A DNA stretch of 64,000 nucleotides from Diploptera punctata (GCA_030220185.1 JASPKZ010010273.1:1240001-1304000); one strand, 5' to 3'; positions 43,880-54,449 are shown, counted from the stretch's first letter. Numbers and translations are program-made. The notes: generated from the sequence alone by a model not told the origin.

Positions 43880-44041
43880 ATTTGTAGTATTTTCATCCTA
43901 TTTATTTCCAAAATCACTCCTCGGAGGAAGACGTATTGGATGTGTATTCACTGTCTATCCATCTCTTGGCTGGTCTTCCTCTGGTTCTTCTCCCGTCCAT
44001 TGGTCTATCTTCTTTAGCTCTTTTTGTAAGTCGGTTTTCTT
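43880..44041 (-). pseudogene. LINE ORF2 tail fragment
   Basis: The minus strand reads ERMEENRLTKRAKEDRPMDG, RRTRGRPAKRWIDSEYT. The GRR-RGRP-KRW-D ending is the LINE C-terminal signature. It stops at the edge of the tandem duplication. Confidence 0.65.
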
Positions 44042-45073
44042 CCATTCTTTCTATATATGCAATTAGTAAGTTCCTTTATTTACGGACGCTCTTTAACTCT
44101 GGTCATTAGAATCGCAATTAAAACCTGGGGGTGAAAGGACCAACAAAGTTTGCGCAGAGATCTCTTATTTGAGACTTGAGCCTTTTATGTGCCGTATTTT
44201 ATTAGGGAACCCACGGGATTAATTCTCCAAAAGAAGCCGTACACAGGATTTAACGTCCGAATGGTGAAAATGCAGAAAAAATGGTAAAAAATGCATTTTT
44301 TGTTTATTTGCTTTTTAATGACTCTGATTCTTTAGGATCATTTTCACGTAAACATTTTTATTGTAGGAGCAAAATTGACTCCATGACGTAAGAGTTTAAA
44401 TACCCTTGCACGTATGGTTAGAATTACTACTTAAATTTTAAAATGCGTTGTTTTCGGTTACCATTTTTTTGACATTTTCCAAAACTTAAAATGCTCCTTA
44501 CGATGCAATGTTTTTGCTATCAAAGTGAAATTTTGTGGTTAGACTCTCCAATAAATGCCATTCTTTCTATATATGCAATTAGTAAGTTTCTTTATTTACG
44601 GACGCTCTTTAACTCTGGTCATTAGAATCGCAATTAAAACCTGGGGGTGAAAGGACCAACAAAGTTTGCGCAGAGATCTCTTATTTGAGACTTGAGCCTT
44701 TTATGTGCCGTATTTTATTAGGGAACCCACGGGATTAATTCTCCAAAAGAAGCCGTACACAGGATTTAACGTCCGAATGGTGAAAATGCAGAAAAAATGG
44801 TAAAAAATGCATTTTTTGTTTATTTGCTTTTTAATGACTCTGATTCTTTAGGATCATTTTCACGTAAACATTTTTATTGTAGGAGCAAAATTGACTCCAT
44901 GACGTAAGAGTTTAAATACCCTTGCACGTATGGTTAGAATTACTACTTAAATTTTAAAATGCGTTGTTTTCGGTTACCATTTTTTTGACATTTTCCAAAA
45001 CTTAAAATGCTCCTTACGATGCAATGTTTTTGCTATCAAAGTGAAATTTTGTGGTTAGACTCTCCAATAAATG
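44042..45073. repeat. 516-bp tandem duplication
   Basis: Two consecutive, almost identical copies: 44042-44557 and 44558-45073, both starting CCATTCTTTCTATATATGC. I see one difference, TTCCTTTATT against TTTCTTTATT. Each copy contains S2-SINE-like sequence (CGCAATTAAAACCTGGGGG, GGGATTAATTCTCC) and a segment CTCCTTACGATGCAATG that recurs inverted at about 45290. Non-coding. An assembly artefact is possible. Confidence 0.95.
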
Positions 45074-45570
45074 CTAATTCAAATTTGCTATGCAGTTACT
45101 AGTCTAAGACACATGTGTTCTTTTAAATTGAGATGGAAAAAATAATAAGAGTGATATCAATTATTTTTTTCAAAAAATGAAAAATGAGCAGTATCCTTCC
45201 TCCCTTTAAGAATGTTTTTTTTGCATAGCAAATGTGTTTAGTGGAATCATGATGAATCTGAACTTCAAATTTCAACAGAGAACATTTAAAAATGCATCGT
45301 AGGGAGCATTTTTTAGGAAATATTAAAAAAATAGTTTTAAAAAATCATACTTCTTAAACTATTCTTCTTATAAACACCAAAATTCACAGAAACGCTTCTA
45401 TAAGCACATAATGAATGTGATAAAAAATTTAAAACAATCAGATGAAAACTAAAAGAAATTTGAAATTCACCATTCGGTCCCCTTGAAAGATCTTAAAAAT
45501 ATATGATCATCACTGAGAACCAGAGGAGAGCATGGCAACCATTAGTCTACTAACATCTGTAATGTGTATC
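45074..45570. other. no gene; inverted relic of the duplicated unit
   Basis: At about 45285-45330 the text AATGCATCGTAGGGAGCATT is an inverted, diverged match to the end of the 516-bp unit. Otherwise unassigned. Confidence 0.5.
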
Positions 45571-45574
45571 AATT

Positions 45575-45765
45575 TATTTAACATTTTCCAAAACTGTTAT
45601 TTTAACACAGTTCCAATAATGGATATTATAATGATATTGTGAAAAGAAAAATGAATATCTGAACCAGGAATCGAACCGTGGACCTCTAGTTCTCCAGACT
45701 AGTGTGCAGCTCACTACACCATTCGAGACTCGGGCACAAACATTAACAATTCTTTCCACATACAC
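45575..45765 (-). mobile_element. tRNA-like SINE (family S5), copy 1
   Basis: The minus strand has CGAATGGTGTAGTGAGCTGC, a five-pair stem CTAGT/ACTAG around the loop CTGGAGA, then CCACGGTTCGATTCCTGG (B box). A shared tail follows, with CATTATAATATCCATTATTGG. The anticodon-like position would read GGA, but the T stem is not intact, so it is not a working tRNA. Confidence 0.72.
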
Positions 45766-45896
45766 AACTCTATAATTCTCGTTTTGTCCGCTGCCAGGTA
45801 GGTGACACTACCATCGCCAACGGCCTGCTTCGTTTAGAAGTAGGCCTATATATAATTGAGAATTTTACACCACCACTTTTTATAAGCAGTAAACGA

Positions 45897-46064
45897 TGTT
45901 ATTTAACATTTTCCAATGCTGTTATTTTAACACAGTTCCAATAATGGATAATATTATAATGATATTGTTAAAGAAAAATTAATGTTTGAACCAGGAATCG
46001 AACCGTGTACCTCTAGTTCAGCAGACTAGTGTGCAGCCCACTACACTATTCGAAATTGTTAATG
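45897..46064 (-). mobile_element. tRNA-like SINE (family S5), copy 2
   Basis: Same tail (AACACAGTTCCAATAATGG) and tRNA-like head (minus strand TGTAGTGGGCTGCACACTAG) as copy 1, about 320 bp away in the same orientation. It faces copy 3 head to head. Confidence 0.75.
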
Positions 46065-46190
46065 TTTGTGCCAAGTCTCGAACGGTGTAGTGGGCTGCAC
46101 ACTAGTCTGGATAACTAGAGGTCCACGGTTCGATTCCTGGTTCAGACAATTTTCCTTTTCACTATATCATTATAATATTATCAATTTATT
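46065..46190 (+). mobile_element. tRNA-like SINE (family S5), copy 3, inverted
   Basis: Reads CGAACGGTGTAGTGGGCTGC, ACACTAGTCTGGATAACTAG, GTCCACGGTTCGATTCCTGG, then CATTATAATATTATC. With copy 2 it forms an inverted repeat with arms of about 110 bp and almost no spacer. Confidence 0.75.
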
Positions 46191-46249
46191 TATCATAAAA
46201 TAAATTCGTATACTAACAGCTCTGAAGAGTTAAGGCTGACTAAAAATTT

Positions 46250-46520
46250 CACTAGCTCATAAGCATCGCAATTTAAAACAGGCGTAAAAGGACCGACAAA
46301 TTTTGTTCAGAAGTCACTATTTTTTTCACGGTTGAGGTTATTTTCCGTTCCATAAATTTACGACACGGGACCTGTTGCTTTACTACTCTTCCGAAGAAAG
46401 TCACACGCGGGATTTTCAATATATTAAAATCCACTCACACCAGCCGTGTTTGAAGCCGAGAATCTCGGAGCCAGAGGCGAGGATCCTATTTCACCGGGAC
46501 AGACAAATTCTCAACGAATG
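46250..46520. repeat. S2-SINE-related sequence
   Basis: The text GGACCGACAAATTTTGTTCA, GAAGAAAGTCACACGCGGG and AGCCGTGTTTGAAGCCGAG follows the order of the S2 bodies at 15340 and 44042, diverged. Confidence 0.45.
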
Positions 46521-46680
46521 GGAATAAAGGAGGTACGTATTATAAATTGTAGTTACAAAAGGTGGACGTTTATTAAGTATGTTATGACCGTTTGCTAATA
46601 AGTCTTTGGTACCAGTTATATACAATATTTGATATAGATTTTGTGTTTTTTTAAACATGATAGTAAAATTATAATATAAC

Positions 46681-46845
46681 TAGCTGGCCCGGCGAACGTC
46701 GTATCGCCTTTAAATATTTTTACGTTCATTTTTCCGATGTTTTAATAGTTATCTGCTATTCGGGGCGGAAACAAATCCAACAAATCAAAGATCATAAAAA
46801 TCGGTCCAGCCGTTCTTGAGTTATAAATAGTGTAACTAATCCGAC
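46681..46845 (+). repeat. retroelement end repeat (family V)
   Basis: CTAGCTGGCCCGGCGAACGT, CGTATCGCC, then AAAATCGGTCCAGCCGTTCT, TGAGTTAT. Such 'CCCGGCGAACGT' and 'AATCGGTCCAGCCGTT' text is common at ends of insect retroelements. It runs into (TA)n at 46848-46888. Confidence 0.6.
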
Positions 46846-46847
46846 TT

Positions 46848-46849
46848 TG

Positions 46850-46888
<39 letters not shown>
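46848..46888. repeat. (TA)n microsatellite
   Basis: About 20 TA units. The frame running into it is artefactual. Confidence 0.95.
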
Positions 46889-46893
<5 letters not shown>

Positions 46894-47064
46894 CCGGCCA
46901 CGCGTTGCTGTGGCTAAGGTATACGTTAAATTATGTTGTAGTAAACTAAGTGAGAAATCTAAATCAGAAAGTTTTTGTTTTACACAATTTTTTAGTTCTG
47001 GTACATTAACTACATCCGGTATAAATATGGGTGGTGGTTTATTTGGAAGTGGTTTTGTTGACAG
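46889..47064 (-). pseudogene. ORF1-like (gag-like) remnant, C-terminal side
   Basis: The minus strand reads LSTKPLPNKPPPIFIPDVVN, VPELKNCVKQKLSDLDFSLS, LLQHNLTYT. The KPPPIFIPDV-NV-L motif is the start of the conserved middle region of ORF1 (gag-like) proteins of Jockey/I-type LINEs, just before the zinc knuckles, which are missing. It should be continuous with the block at 48607-49052, but the minisatellite separates them. Confidence 0.6.
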
Positions 47065-48606
47065 ATGAATTTATGTTGTCTGCATTCTCAGTATCATCCA
47101 TAAGTGTATCATAAGTATTATATACATGAATTTATGTTGTCTGCATTCTCAGTATCATCCATAAATGTATCATAAGTATTATATACATGAATTTATGTTG
47201 TCTGCATTCTCAGTATCATCCATAAATGTATCATAAGTATTATATACATGAATTTATGTTCTCTGCATCATTCTCAGTATCATCCATAAGTGTATCATAA
47301 GTATTATATACATGAATTTATGTTGTCTGCATTCTCAGTATCATCCATAAATGTATCATAAGTATTATATACATGAATTTATGTTGTCTGCATTCTCAGT
47401 ATCATCCATAAATGTATCATAAGTATTATATACATGAATTTATGTTGTCTGCATCATTCTCAGTATCATCCATAAGTGTATCATAAGTATTATATACATG
47501 AATTTATGTTGTCTGCATTCTCAGTATCATCCATAAATGTATCATAAGTATTATATACATGAATTTATGTTGTCTGCATTCTCAGTATCATCCATAAATG
47601 TATCATAAGTATTATATACATGAATTTATGTTGTCTGCATCATTCTCAGTATCATCCATAAGTGTATCATAAGTATTATATACATGAATTTATGTTGTCT
47701 GCATTCTCAGTATCATCCATAAATGTATCATAAGTATTATATACATGAATTTATGTTGTCTGCATTCTCAGTATCATCCATAAATGTATCATAAGTATTA
47801 TATACATGAATTTATGTTGTCTGCATCATTCTCAGTATCATCCATAAGTGTATCATAAGTATTATATACATGAATTTATGTTGTCTGCATTCTCAGTATC
47901 ATCCATAAATGTATCATAAGTATTATATACATGAATTTATGTTGTCTGCATCATTCTCAGTATCATCCATAAGTGTATCATAAGTATTATATACATGAAT
48001 TTATGTTGTCTGCATTCTCAGTATCATCCATAAATGTATCATAAGTATTATATACATGAATTTATGTTGTCTGCATTCTCAGTATCATCCATAAATGTAT
48101 CATAAGTATTATATACATGAATTTATGTTGTCTGCATTCTCAGTATCATCCATAAATGTATCATAAGTATTATATACATGAATTTATGTTGTCTGCATCA
48201 TTCTCAGTATCATCCATAAGTGTATCATAAGTATTATATACATGAATTTATGTTGTCTGCATTCTCAGTATCATCCATAAATGTATCATAAGTATTATAT
48301 ACATGAATTTATGTTGTCTGCATTCTCAGTATCATCCATAAATGTATCATAAGTATTATATACATGAATTTATGTTGTCTGCATTCTCAGTATCATCCAT
48401 AAATGTATCATAAGTATTATATACATTTATTGATGTTGTCTGCATTCTCAGTATCATCCATAAATGTATCATAAGTATTATATACATGAATTTATGTTGT
48501 CTGCATTCTCAGTATCATCCATAAATGTATCATAAGTATTATATACATTTATTGATGTTGTCTGCATTCTCAGTATCATCCATAAATGTATCATAAGTAT
48601 TATATA
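47065..48606. repeat. minisatellite, 25 units of 61 or 64 bp
   Basis: Unit: ATGAATTTATGTTGTCTGCA, TTCTCAGTATCATCCATAAA, TGTATCATAAGTATTATATA, C. Nineteen units are 61 bp; six carry an extra ATC after CTGC and are 64 bp. The long units always have AAGTG where the short ones have AAATG (the first unit has AAGTG without the ATC). The order is mostly long-short-short, a 186-bp higher-order unit. On the minus strand one unit encodes NTYDTFMDDTENADNIN, the end of the ORF1-like frame. Stops in the other frames prevent read-through. Confidence 0.95.
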
Positions 48607-49052
48607 CATTTATTGATGGAATATTTTGAGGAGGCTTGCTGATTTCATTATACTTTCGTTTTTTTCTACGAACTTGTTGCCATTTTGGATTCTCATCATC
48701 ATCAAGAAGTCTCTGTATAGTAATATCATATTGTGATATATTATAGTCATCTTGTTTTCCATTTAATTGGGGCATGGAGATTGTTTCTGTAATATTAGGC
48801 ATATTATTATAACTAACAGACTTACTTACAGTTCTGTTATTCCGTTCCTTAGGACCTTCATATGTTTTTAAATTGGCATTCTTCTTAAATGTAAGATTTA
48901 TGTCACATAGGCCTATACCAATGTGCGGAAATTCACTTGATATCTTATCATTCATGGTCTCTAGAACTGATTCGCCATATTGTTCAATGTTCCTTCTCGA
49001 TCCAGTTAAATTTAAATTAAGTTGTTGTATTTCAGCCAGATTACTTAAAACT
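48539..49052 (-). pseudogene. ORF1-like (gag-like) remnant, N-terminal side
   Basis: Open from about 49052 (LSNLAEIQQLNLNLTGSRRN) through ATG 48955 (MNDKISSEFPHIGIGLCD) to NPKWQQVRRKKRKYNEISKP and the first minisatellite units, stopping at 48539. The KWQQV..KRK basic segment followed by an acidic stretch and the KPPPIF block resembles Jockey/I-type LINE ORF1. A candidate splice acceptor (AATATTAG) precedes the first codons, so an exon of another gene cannot be excluded. Confidence 0.55.
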
Positions 49053-49054
49053 AA

Positions 49055-49320
49055 TATTTACACACGAAATTAATATTATCAATATATTGAAAATAAAATA
49101 AACACAAACACACTTAAATTATGAAATAATCAATTTTTGCAATTCAATTGAAATTCGCGGTTGCAACAAAAAGCACAGCCACCTGGTTGAATAATAAACC
49201 AATTACCTTACACAGTCATCTGTTAGAATCGTATGGAACTCACAGATAATTATAACTCTTTGTTAAATAATAAACAAATAATTTGCAATAAAATAATACG
49301 ACTATAAATTTAGTTATAAA
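49055..49320. other. unassigned
   Basis: AT-rich DNA between the ORF1-like remnant and a retroelement end. It is probably part of the same composite element; no motif of its own. Confidence 0.4.
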
Positions 49321-49445
49321 CTTCCCTAAGTCTCAAGTTGGATCAAACTGCACACATTGTGCAAAATTTTATTAAAATCGGTTCAGTAGTGTAGGATTCC
49401 ATCGCGGACAAACAACGTGACACGTAATTTTTATATATTAAGATA
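49321..49445 (+). repeat. retroelement end repeat
   Basis: AGTCTCAAGTTGGATCAAAC, ATTTTATTAAAATCGGTTCA, GTAGTGTAGGATTCCATCGC, GGACAAACAACGTGACACG, TAATTTTTATATATTAAGAT. This 'AAATCGGTTCAGTAGT..ACAAAC' ending is common to insect retroelement families. With 46681-46845 it may bound one composite unit holding the ORF1 remnant. Confidence 0.6.
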
Positions 49446-49724
49446 TAGTTCTTTATTGATAATGAAGAGATCATGATCACTATTTTCTGGAAACGATGTT
49501 ATTATATGCATGTACTAGTTAATGAAACAATGTGGACTTTGTTTTGTGAGAATGTAAAAATTCTCACTGAATTAAAATCATTTTCTTCCAAAGTATTGAA
49601 TTTTCTTCCAATATTAAGTATTGAACTATTTATCACTAAAATATAAAATTATTATTAAGAAGAGTTTGAATAGAATCTTTTTGTAATCGAAAATTGTAGC
49701 AATATTAGAAGATGAATGCTTTTA
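49446..49724. other. no recognisable gene
   Basis: AT-rich; nothing supported. Confidence 0.5.
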
Positions 49725-49725
49725 G

Positions 49726-50030
49726 TGGGGCACGCCGTAGAAATGGTCAAAGAAATACGCTATAAACCGGAAAGTCGAGGATTTGAGTCCCTATGTGGTC
49801 AGGATTTTTAAACAGACCCAAATCTTCTTGTGGCACCATGGCCCTGAGGTTGACTCAGCCTCTAACGGGAATGAGTACCAGATGCTTGTTCTGGAGGTAA
49901 AGACGGCCGTCACGCAGAGCTGACAATCCGTGTGACATCAAGTGCTGATTGTCTAGAAAAAGTGGGAGCCTTAACATGCTACTACCCTGATGGTCTCCTA
50001 TGGCCTGTAGTGGAATGACTTAGAAAATAC
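49726..50030 (+). mobile_element. tRNA-headed SINE (family S4)
   Basis: GGGGCACGCCGTAGAAATGG, AAGTCGAGGATTTGAGTCCC (B box), then CCCTGAGGTTGACTCAGCC, AAGACGGCCGTCACGCAG, GTGGGAGCCTTAACATGC, CTCCTATGGCCTGTAGTGG. Matches 12424-12716 at both ends. Confidence 0.8.
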
Positions 50031-50560
50031 TTTTGGTAGCCTACTTTGCACTCAAAACGAAGACTATGAAATTATTAGAAATATTTATGCTGGGATCTTG
50101 AAAGTACACACTGATCTTCTTGGTATAAGTATAGTGCTGGTCAAGACACAAATTTCTCACGTCATTAGCCTTGAAGGCGATGAAAGTGGGTACTTTGACC
50201 TCGGACATAGCTCACTCTATTTAATTAATATGTTAGAATAAATTCAGCACAATAAATCATGGGGTTTCTCAAATTCCCGCCCACTAATTGTTAACTAGAT
50301 ATTAATAATAAGGATGAAATTAATTTGTACAGGAAGACAGGTGAAATGTCCTCCCAGAAAGCGTGCCCTTGATAACATCATTTGTGAGTCAAATTGTTAA
50401 TAAAACAAGATCCAGTACCAGAGTCTGATACACCTACCACGAATATAAGGGGGTGGAGAATCTGATTCCAAATAATTACCTATTTTAATTAATCATATAT
50501 GTATCTGCTACATTAGTTTCATATTCAATCAAATCCACTAGGAATCGAATTATGTGGCTA
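50031..50560. other. no recognisable gene
   Basis: AT-rich; nothing supported. Confidence 0.5.
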
Positions 50561-50569
50561 TTTGAAATC

Positions 50570-50848
50570 TCTAAGTTACAGAAATCACAGCTAAGGATCT
50601 CGCGCTAGTTCGAATCCCCATAAGTACATTTTTTATTATAGAATTTCGGCCAGTATATGGAACCGGTGCATGAGGAATTTGGCAATTACGAATGCAGTGG
50701 TACACAGTTAAAAAAAACAGCTGGAAGATCCGAAATTCTGGCCACATGTCACAATTATTTTGGCTGGATGATCGTCCATTTCTATGATTTATTCAAGTAG
50801 ACCAAGGGACTTCTAGGCCTGTCGCCCATGGAGGAATTACATGCCTAA
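50570..50848 (+). mobile_element. tRNA-headed SINE (family S3), diverged
   Basis: GCTAGTTCGAATCCCCATAA (B box), AGAATTTCGGCCAGTATATG, TGAGGAATTTGGCAATTACG, then GACCAAGGGACTTCTAGGCC at the tail. Same order as the S3 copies at 19020 and 42925, in the opposite orientation. Confidence 0.7.
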
Positions 50849-50850
50849 AC

Positions 50851-51227
50851 TATATCATTGAACAAGATGAAGATGTGACAAAAATAAAGGGTAAAATTGT
50901 ATACTGTGTCAGCAGAATATAGACAATAGCTCATTGATAGGCGTATTGTATTCACCAAGTGACATGCAAATCCGAAGTAGCTCGTATACGTTTCAAGTTT
51001 ATAACATTCAGAGATCAGTAGAAAGTTTTCCTTACAAATTTGTCTAAAACTTGTAAGGAAAACTTTCTAGTTATCTCTGAATGTTATAAACTTAAAACGT
51101 ATACGAGCTACTTCGGATTTGGTGAACACAATACGCCTATCAATGAGCTATTGTTTATATTCTGCTGACACAGTAATACAACTTTGCCCATTATTTTGTC
51201 ACATCTTTCGTCTTGTTCAGTGATATA
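50851..51227. repeat. 377-bp near-perfect palindrome
   Basis: The left arm TATATCATTGAACAAGATGA, TGTGTCAGCAGAATATAGAC, TCATTGATAGGCGTATTG, AGTAGCTCGTATACG and AAAGTTTTCCTTACAA is mirrored by the right arm ending TCTTGTTCAGTGATATA. Arms are about 180 bp; the spacer is about 10 bp (TTTGTCTAAAA). The left arm has a small extra GACATGCAA. No coding capacity. A foldback or MITE-like element whose family is not evident elsewhere in the window. Confidence 0.93.
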
Positions 51228-51250
51228 TGACAGCATTGAAACTATTATAA

Positions 51251-51251
51251 T

Positions 51252-51296
<45 letters not shown>
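51251..51296. repeat. (TA)n microsatellite
   Basis: Two TA runs joined by a single AA step. Directly downstream of the palindrome. Confidence 0.95.
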
Positions 51297-51301
51297 ATTT
51301 C

Positions 51302-51744
51302 GAAATTCCAAATGATATGCGGAACTACACATAAAACATTAAAGAATGAAACAAGAAGAGATACTAGATTGAAGTTTTATAAAACATTGGCAGTTCCTGC
51401 ATTACTTCATGGGAGCGAAACTTGGGCAATGACCAAAAAATTGCAAAGTAGAATACAAAGCGCAGAAATGATCTTCCTTAGAAGAACAAAAGGCTGCACA
51501 AGATTGGATCGATAAAGAATGATGGTATAAGAACAAAGTTAAATATATACCCATTGAATGAGAAAATCAGAGAATATAGACTATAGAGAGAAATGGTATA
51601 CACATGTGGAAAGAATGAATGTAGCAAGATTACCAAGAGCAGCATTCAACAAGCCAAGAGGTTCAAGGAATGTAGGAAGACCAGTGAATAGATGGCCAGA
51701 ACAACTGTGAGGCGGAACAGGCAATTTTTGCATAGCCCGTGAAG

Positions 51745-51748
<4 letters not shown>
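51302..51748 (+). pseudogene. LINE ORF2 C-terminal fragment (family L3)
   Basis: Reads LKNETRRDTRLKFYKTLAVP, ALLHGSETWAMTKKLQSRIQ, SAEMIFLRRTKGCTRLDR, a stop. It continues in other frames to ARLPRAAFNKPRGSRNVGRP, VNRWPEQL. These are the LYGSETW, AEM-FLR and GRP-RW motifs in order. It ends directly in (AAT)n. Confidence 0.85.
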
Positions 51749-51797
<49 letters not shown>

Positions 51798-51800
51798 TAA
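51749..51800. repeat. (AAT)n microsatellite, LINE tail
   Basis: About 16 AAT units directly after the LINE stop region. Minus-strand frames with poly-Y or poly-L are shadows of it. Confidence 0.95.
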
Positions 51801-52650
51801 TTTGGTGTAGCAGGTGAAGACACAGAGGACAGAGAACAACGGAGAACTTCAATTAAGGGAAATTTGTGAATGTTTGTTGCAAACTGATAGTCTGTAAGGC
51901 CATAGTCATTTACATTTTTTTTTTGAAAATTCATGTTAGTTACTAAGATTGGTTGGAGAAAACCCTCAATAAAGAGGAAAATTCTCAAAATAAAAAAAAT
52001 ACTATAACAATATTTATTATAATTATCATCATCATCAGCACGATTGTGCATGCAATGTTTAGACCTTATGGGCCTGTTCCTGCTTTACTACTTTCGTTTT
52101 AATTTTGTCCGGCCAGTTACAGCTGGTTCTGCTATCGATATGCTCAGAAAAACTGTGCACATACATTAACCTTCTCATTTTGAGTCCGTGCTTATGTAGT
52201 AATGAAGGCTGTATAGTTTTCACATTTATTGAACTTGAGTACGGTACACATTACAATAAAGCTACTTTTATGCATGATTTGTATATTATAAATCATTATA
52301 GGTAAGTTAGAAGACGATAGATGGACGTATCCTATACAGAGAAATCGTACCTAACTTATTTAGAGAAACAGATTCTATTCTGTACAAAAATTGAAGAATA
52401 AGCAAGTGTATGCTTACTGAAGAAAAAATGAGGCGAAATTAGACATTAAAACACATTCTTAATTAATTCAAGGAATGATTTCACAATTTTCACAACGTGG
52501 AGAACTATCTCTTGAATTCTAAACCTTACAAATAAGGTAAATCATTCTAATAAGGTAGACATACCTGACTATTATCATTGTAATACTGATACTGTGAAAA
52601 CGAGGATCACTTGTAGGGATTATATCATTTAAAATTATAATATAAACTTA
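51801..52650. other. no recognisable gene
   Basis: A short CATCATCATCAG, then ATGTTTAGACCTTATGGGCC at about 52025-52085, resembles a LINE L2/L3 3' end. The 66-residue frame at 52105-52305 has no domain. Confidence 0.45.
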
Positions 52651-52664
52651 TTTTATATTTTAAT

Positions 52665-52712
52665 TTTGAATAATACTTCAACGGAACTTATCATGAATCT
52701 TATTAATGTTCA
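52665..52712 (-). repeat. FB-element leader fragment
   Basis: AATACTTCAACGGAACTTAT, CATGAATCTTATTAATGTTC matches the leader shared by the foldback elements at 13976 and 26630. The palindromic part is absent. Confidence 0.45.
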
Positions 52713-52791
52713 TTATATCATTTAGCCGGGAGTCGCAGCTTGAGTGGCCAGCCCACGGAGACAACCAGGAAATACACTATGACATCTAGTT

Positions 52792-52792
52792 C

Positions 52793-52855
<63 letters not shown>

Positions 52856-52856
52856 T
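52792..52856. repeat. (AAT)n microsatellite, LINE tail
   Basis: About 21 units at the 3' end of the minus-strand LINE end that follows. Confidence 0.95.
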
Positions 52857-53165
52857 TATTTATTCTTGCAGAGTTAAGGCTATAAGGCCCTCTCTTCCAC
52901 TCAACCAGCACAAATACAAATAAATATTTGACAAATATAGATATACACTATACTAATTATAAACAGTTAAATATACAATAAATGTAGCAAAGTAAATTTC
53001 ATATACAAACAACATTTTATAGGGTACTAACAATAATGATACGATAATAATAATAAAAATATGATAAATTATACGAGAAACATGTGAAGATGGAAAAAAA
53101 TAATTCAAATCATGTTGTTTATACATAGCCCCTCTGGTTAAAAAAATTACCATGGCCACCATTTC
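52857..53165 (-). mobile_element. LINE 3' end (family L4)
   Basis: The minus strand reads GTTGAGTGGAAGAGAGGGCC, TTATAGCCTTAACTCTGC, AAGAATAAATAAATT and then (ATT)n. The same ending is found at 54780-54876 on the plus strand. Non-coding; upstream coding sequence is not recognised. Confidence 0.65.
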
Positions 53166-53169
53166 AAAT

Positions 53170-54440
53170 GATTGAACATAAGTTGTCCCAATCTCTGTCT
53201 CTCTCTCTCTAGTTTGAGATGCGATGCATTGTAAATATTCAAAATATTTTGAAATGCATATTCCAGATTAAAACATTCTAAATTCAGTAATTGAACTTGA
53301 CCCTCGAAATGCAAATATGCCTACCGTAAACCTAACAAATTTTCGATTTTATTTCTGTCTCTTCACTACAGTTCTAAGGGTAAAACTTTCAGATTGTTTT
53401 GAGACACGTGAAATCTTAAAGTGAAATAATGTTTAGGATCATGGTGTGCGCAGCAGTAAGGGTGTACATGTCATATATTTTCAGCACATTGTACAAACGC
53501 AACTGATATTAAATTTAATGATATATTAAAATGGCGATTAACGATGAAATAGATCGTGATAATTACTCGTAAATTCCAAATAAGCATTTACTCTAAAGTA
53601 CGAGAAAAGCCAATGGGTTGAATTTGGGATATTCCAAATACGAAATAAAACGCTACTGTCTGAGCCAACTTGTTTGGTTCAAATTTATTATTTCTGGATA
53701 AAATGATATGTTGCAAAAGTTGGTATAACCTTCACAGATTGTCAGCGGTCAAGGCCTTAATTGACCTTAGCATCATGATATTAACAGGACAGCAATTTTA
53801 TTTTGAAGAGTCTAGTGGAATAACTTTCAAACTTTATGAATATGGAATAGGCCGTCACTAATCTGCTAGTTTTAGTTTGAGACAATTGTTACTGAAATGC
53901 TAGTACCAATTGTGTGTTAAACGCGTGCGTATAGAGGTCATGACCTACGGTATTTAGAAATACAAAACTGCGCAATGGGTTAAAAAAAACTTGCTCTTAG
54001 TTGAAGTGTTACATCCTCTATCTAAGATCATACAGGTAACAAGTACCGCTACTTCGCTCACAGTGAGTTCAAAATAGGGGTCAAACTAATAACTATGCAA
54101 AGTGCCTAGTCCTATTGCTAATATAGCTAGTATTTTTACATTTTTATATCAATAAATATATTAGAACATATCGAAAAGGGAGCACAAAGGTCGTGATGAC
54201 TGACTTAAATTTGAACATGAAAACGATACGAATTTGCCACATAATAAATGCACATATTAGATATTGGAATTAAAGCATTTTTATAGTAAAGTATGTTTAT
54301 AGTTTTATTTTTGGACTACATGTACATTGAGGTGTGTTCAGGGCATTTTTTAGCATATAAAACTAGGCGTTTTATCGATTCTCTGTTAATAGTGCAGTGT
54401 CATTACAATAAATTAATAACTGTAATAAATTAATTTTAAT
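53170..54440. other. no recognisable gene
   Basis: AT-rich; the 63-residue frame at 53670-53861 has no domain. Confidence 0.55.
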
Positions 54441-54449
54441 TCACGACGT

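Noticed and set aside
45660..45735. Possible functional tRNA gene (anticodon-like GGA)
   Set aside because: The anticodon-type stem is good, but the T stem and acceptor stem do not pair and the sequence is repeated with a SINE tail.
47065..48606. CRISPR-like array
   Set aside because: Units are head to tail with no unique spacers, in a eukaryotic context; it is a minisatellite.
51581..52051. 156-residue minus-strand frame with a poly-L run
   Set aside because: Antisense shadow of a LINE fragment and its (AAT)n tail.
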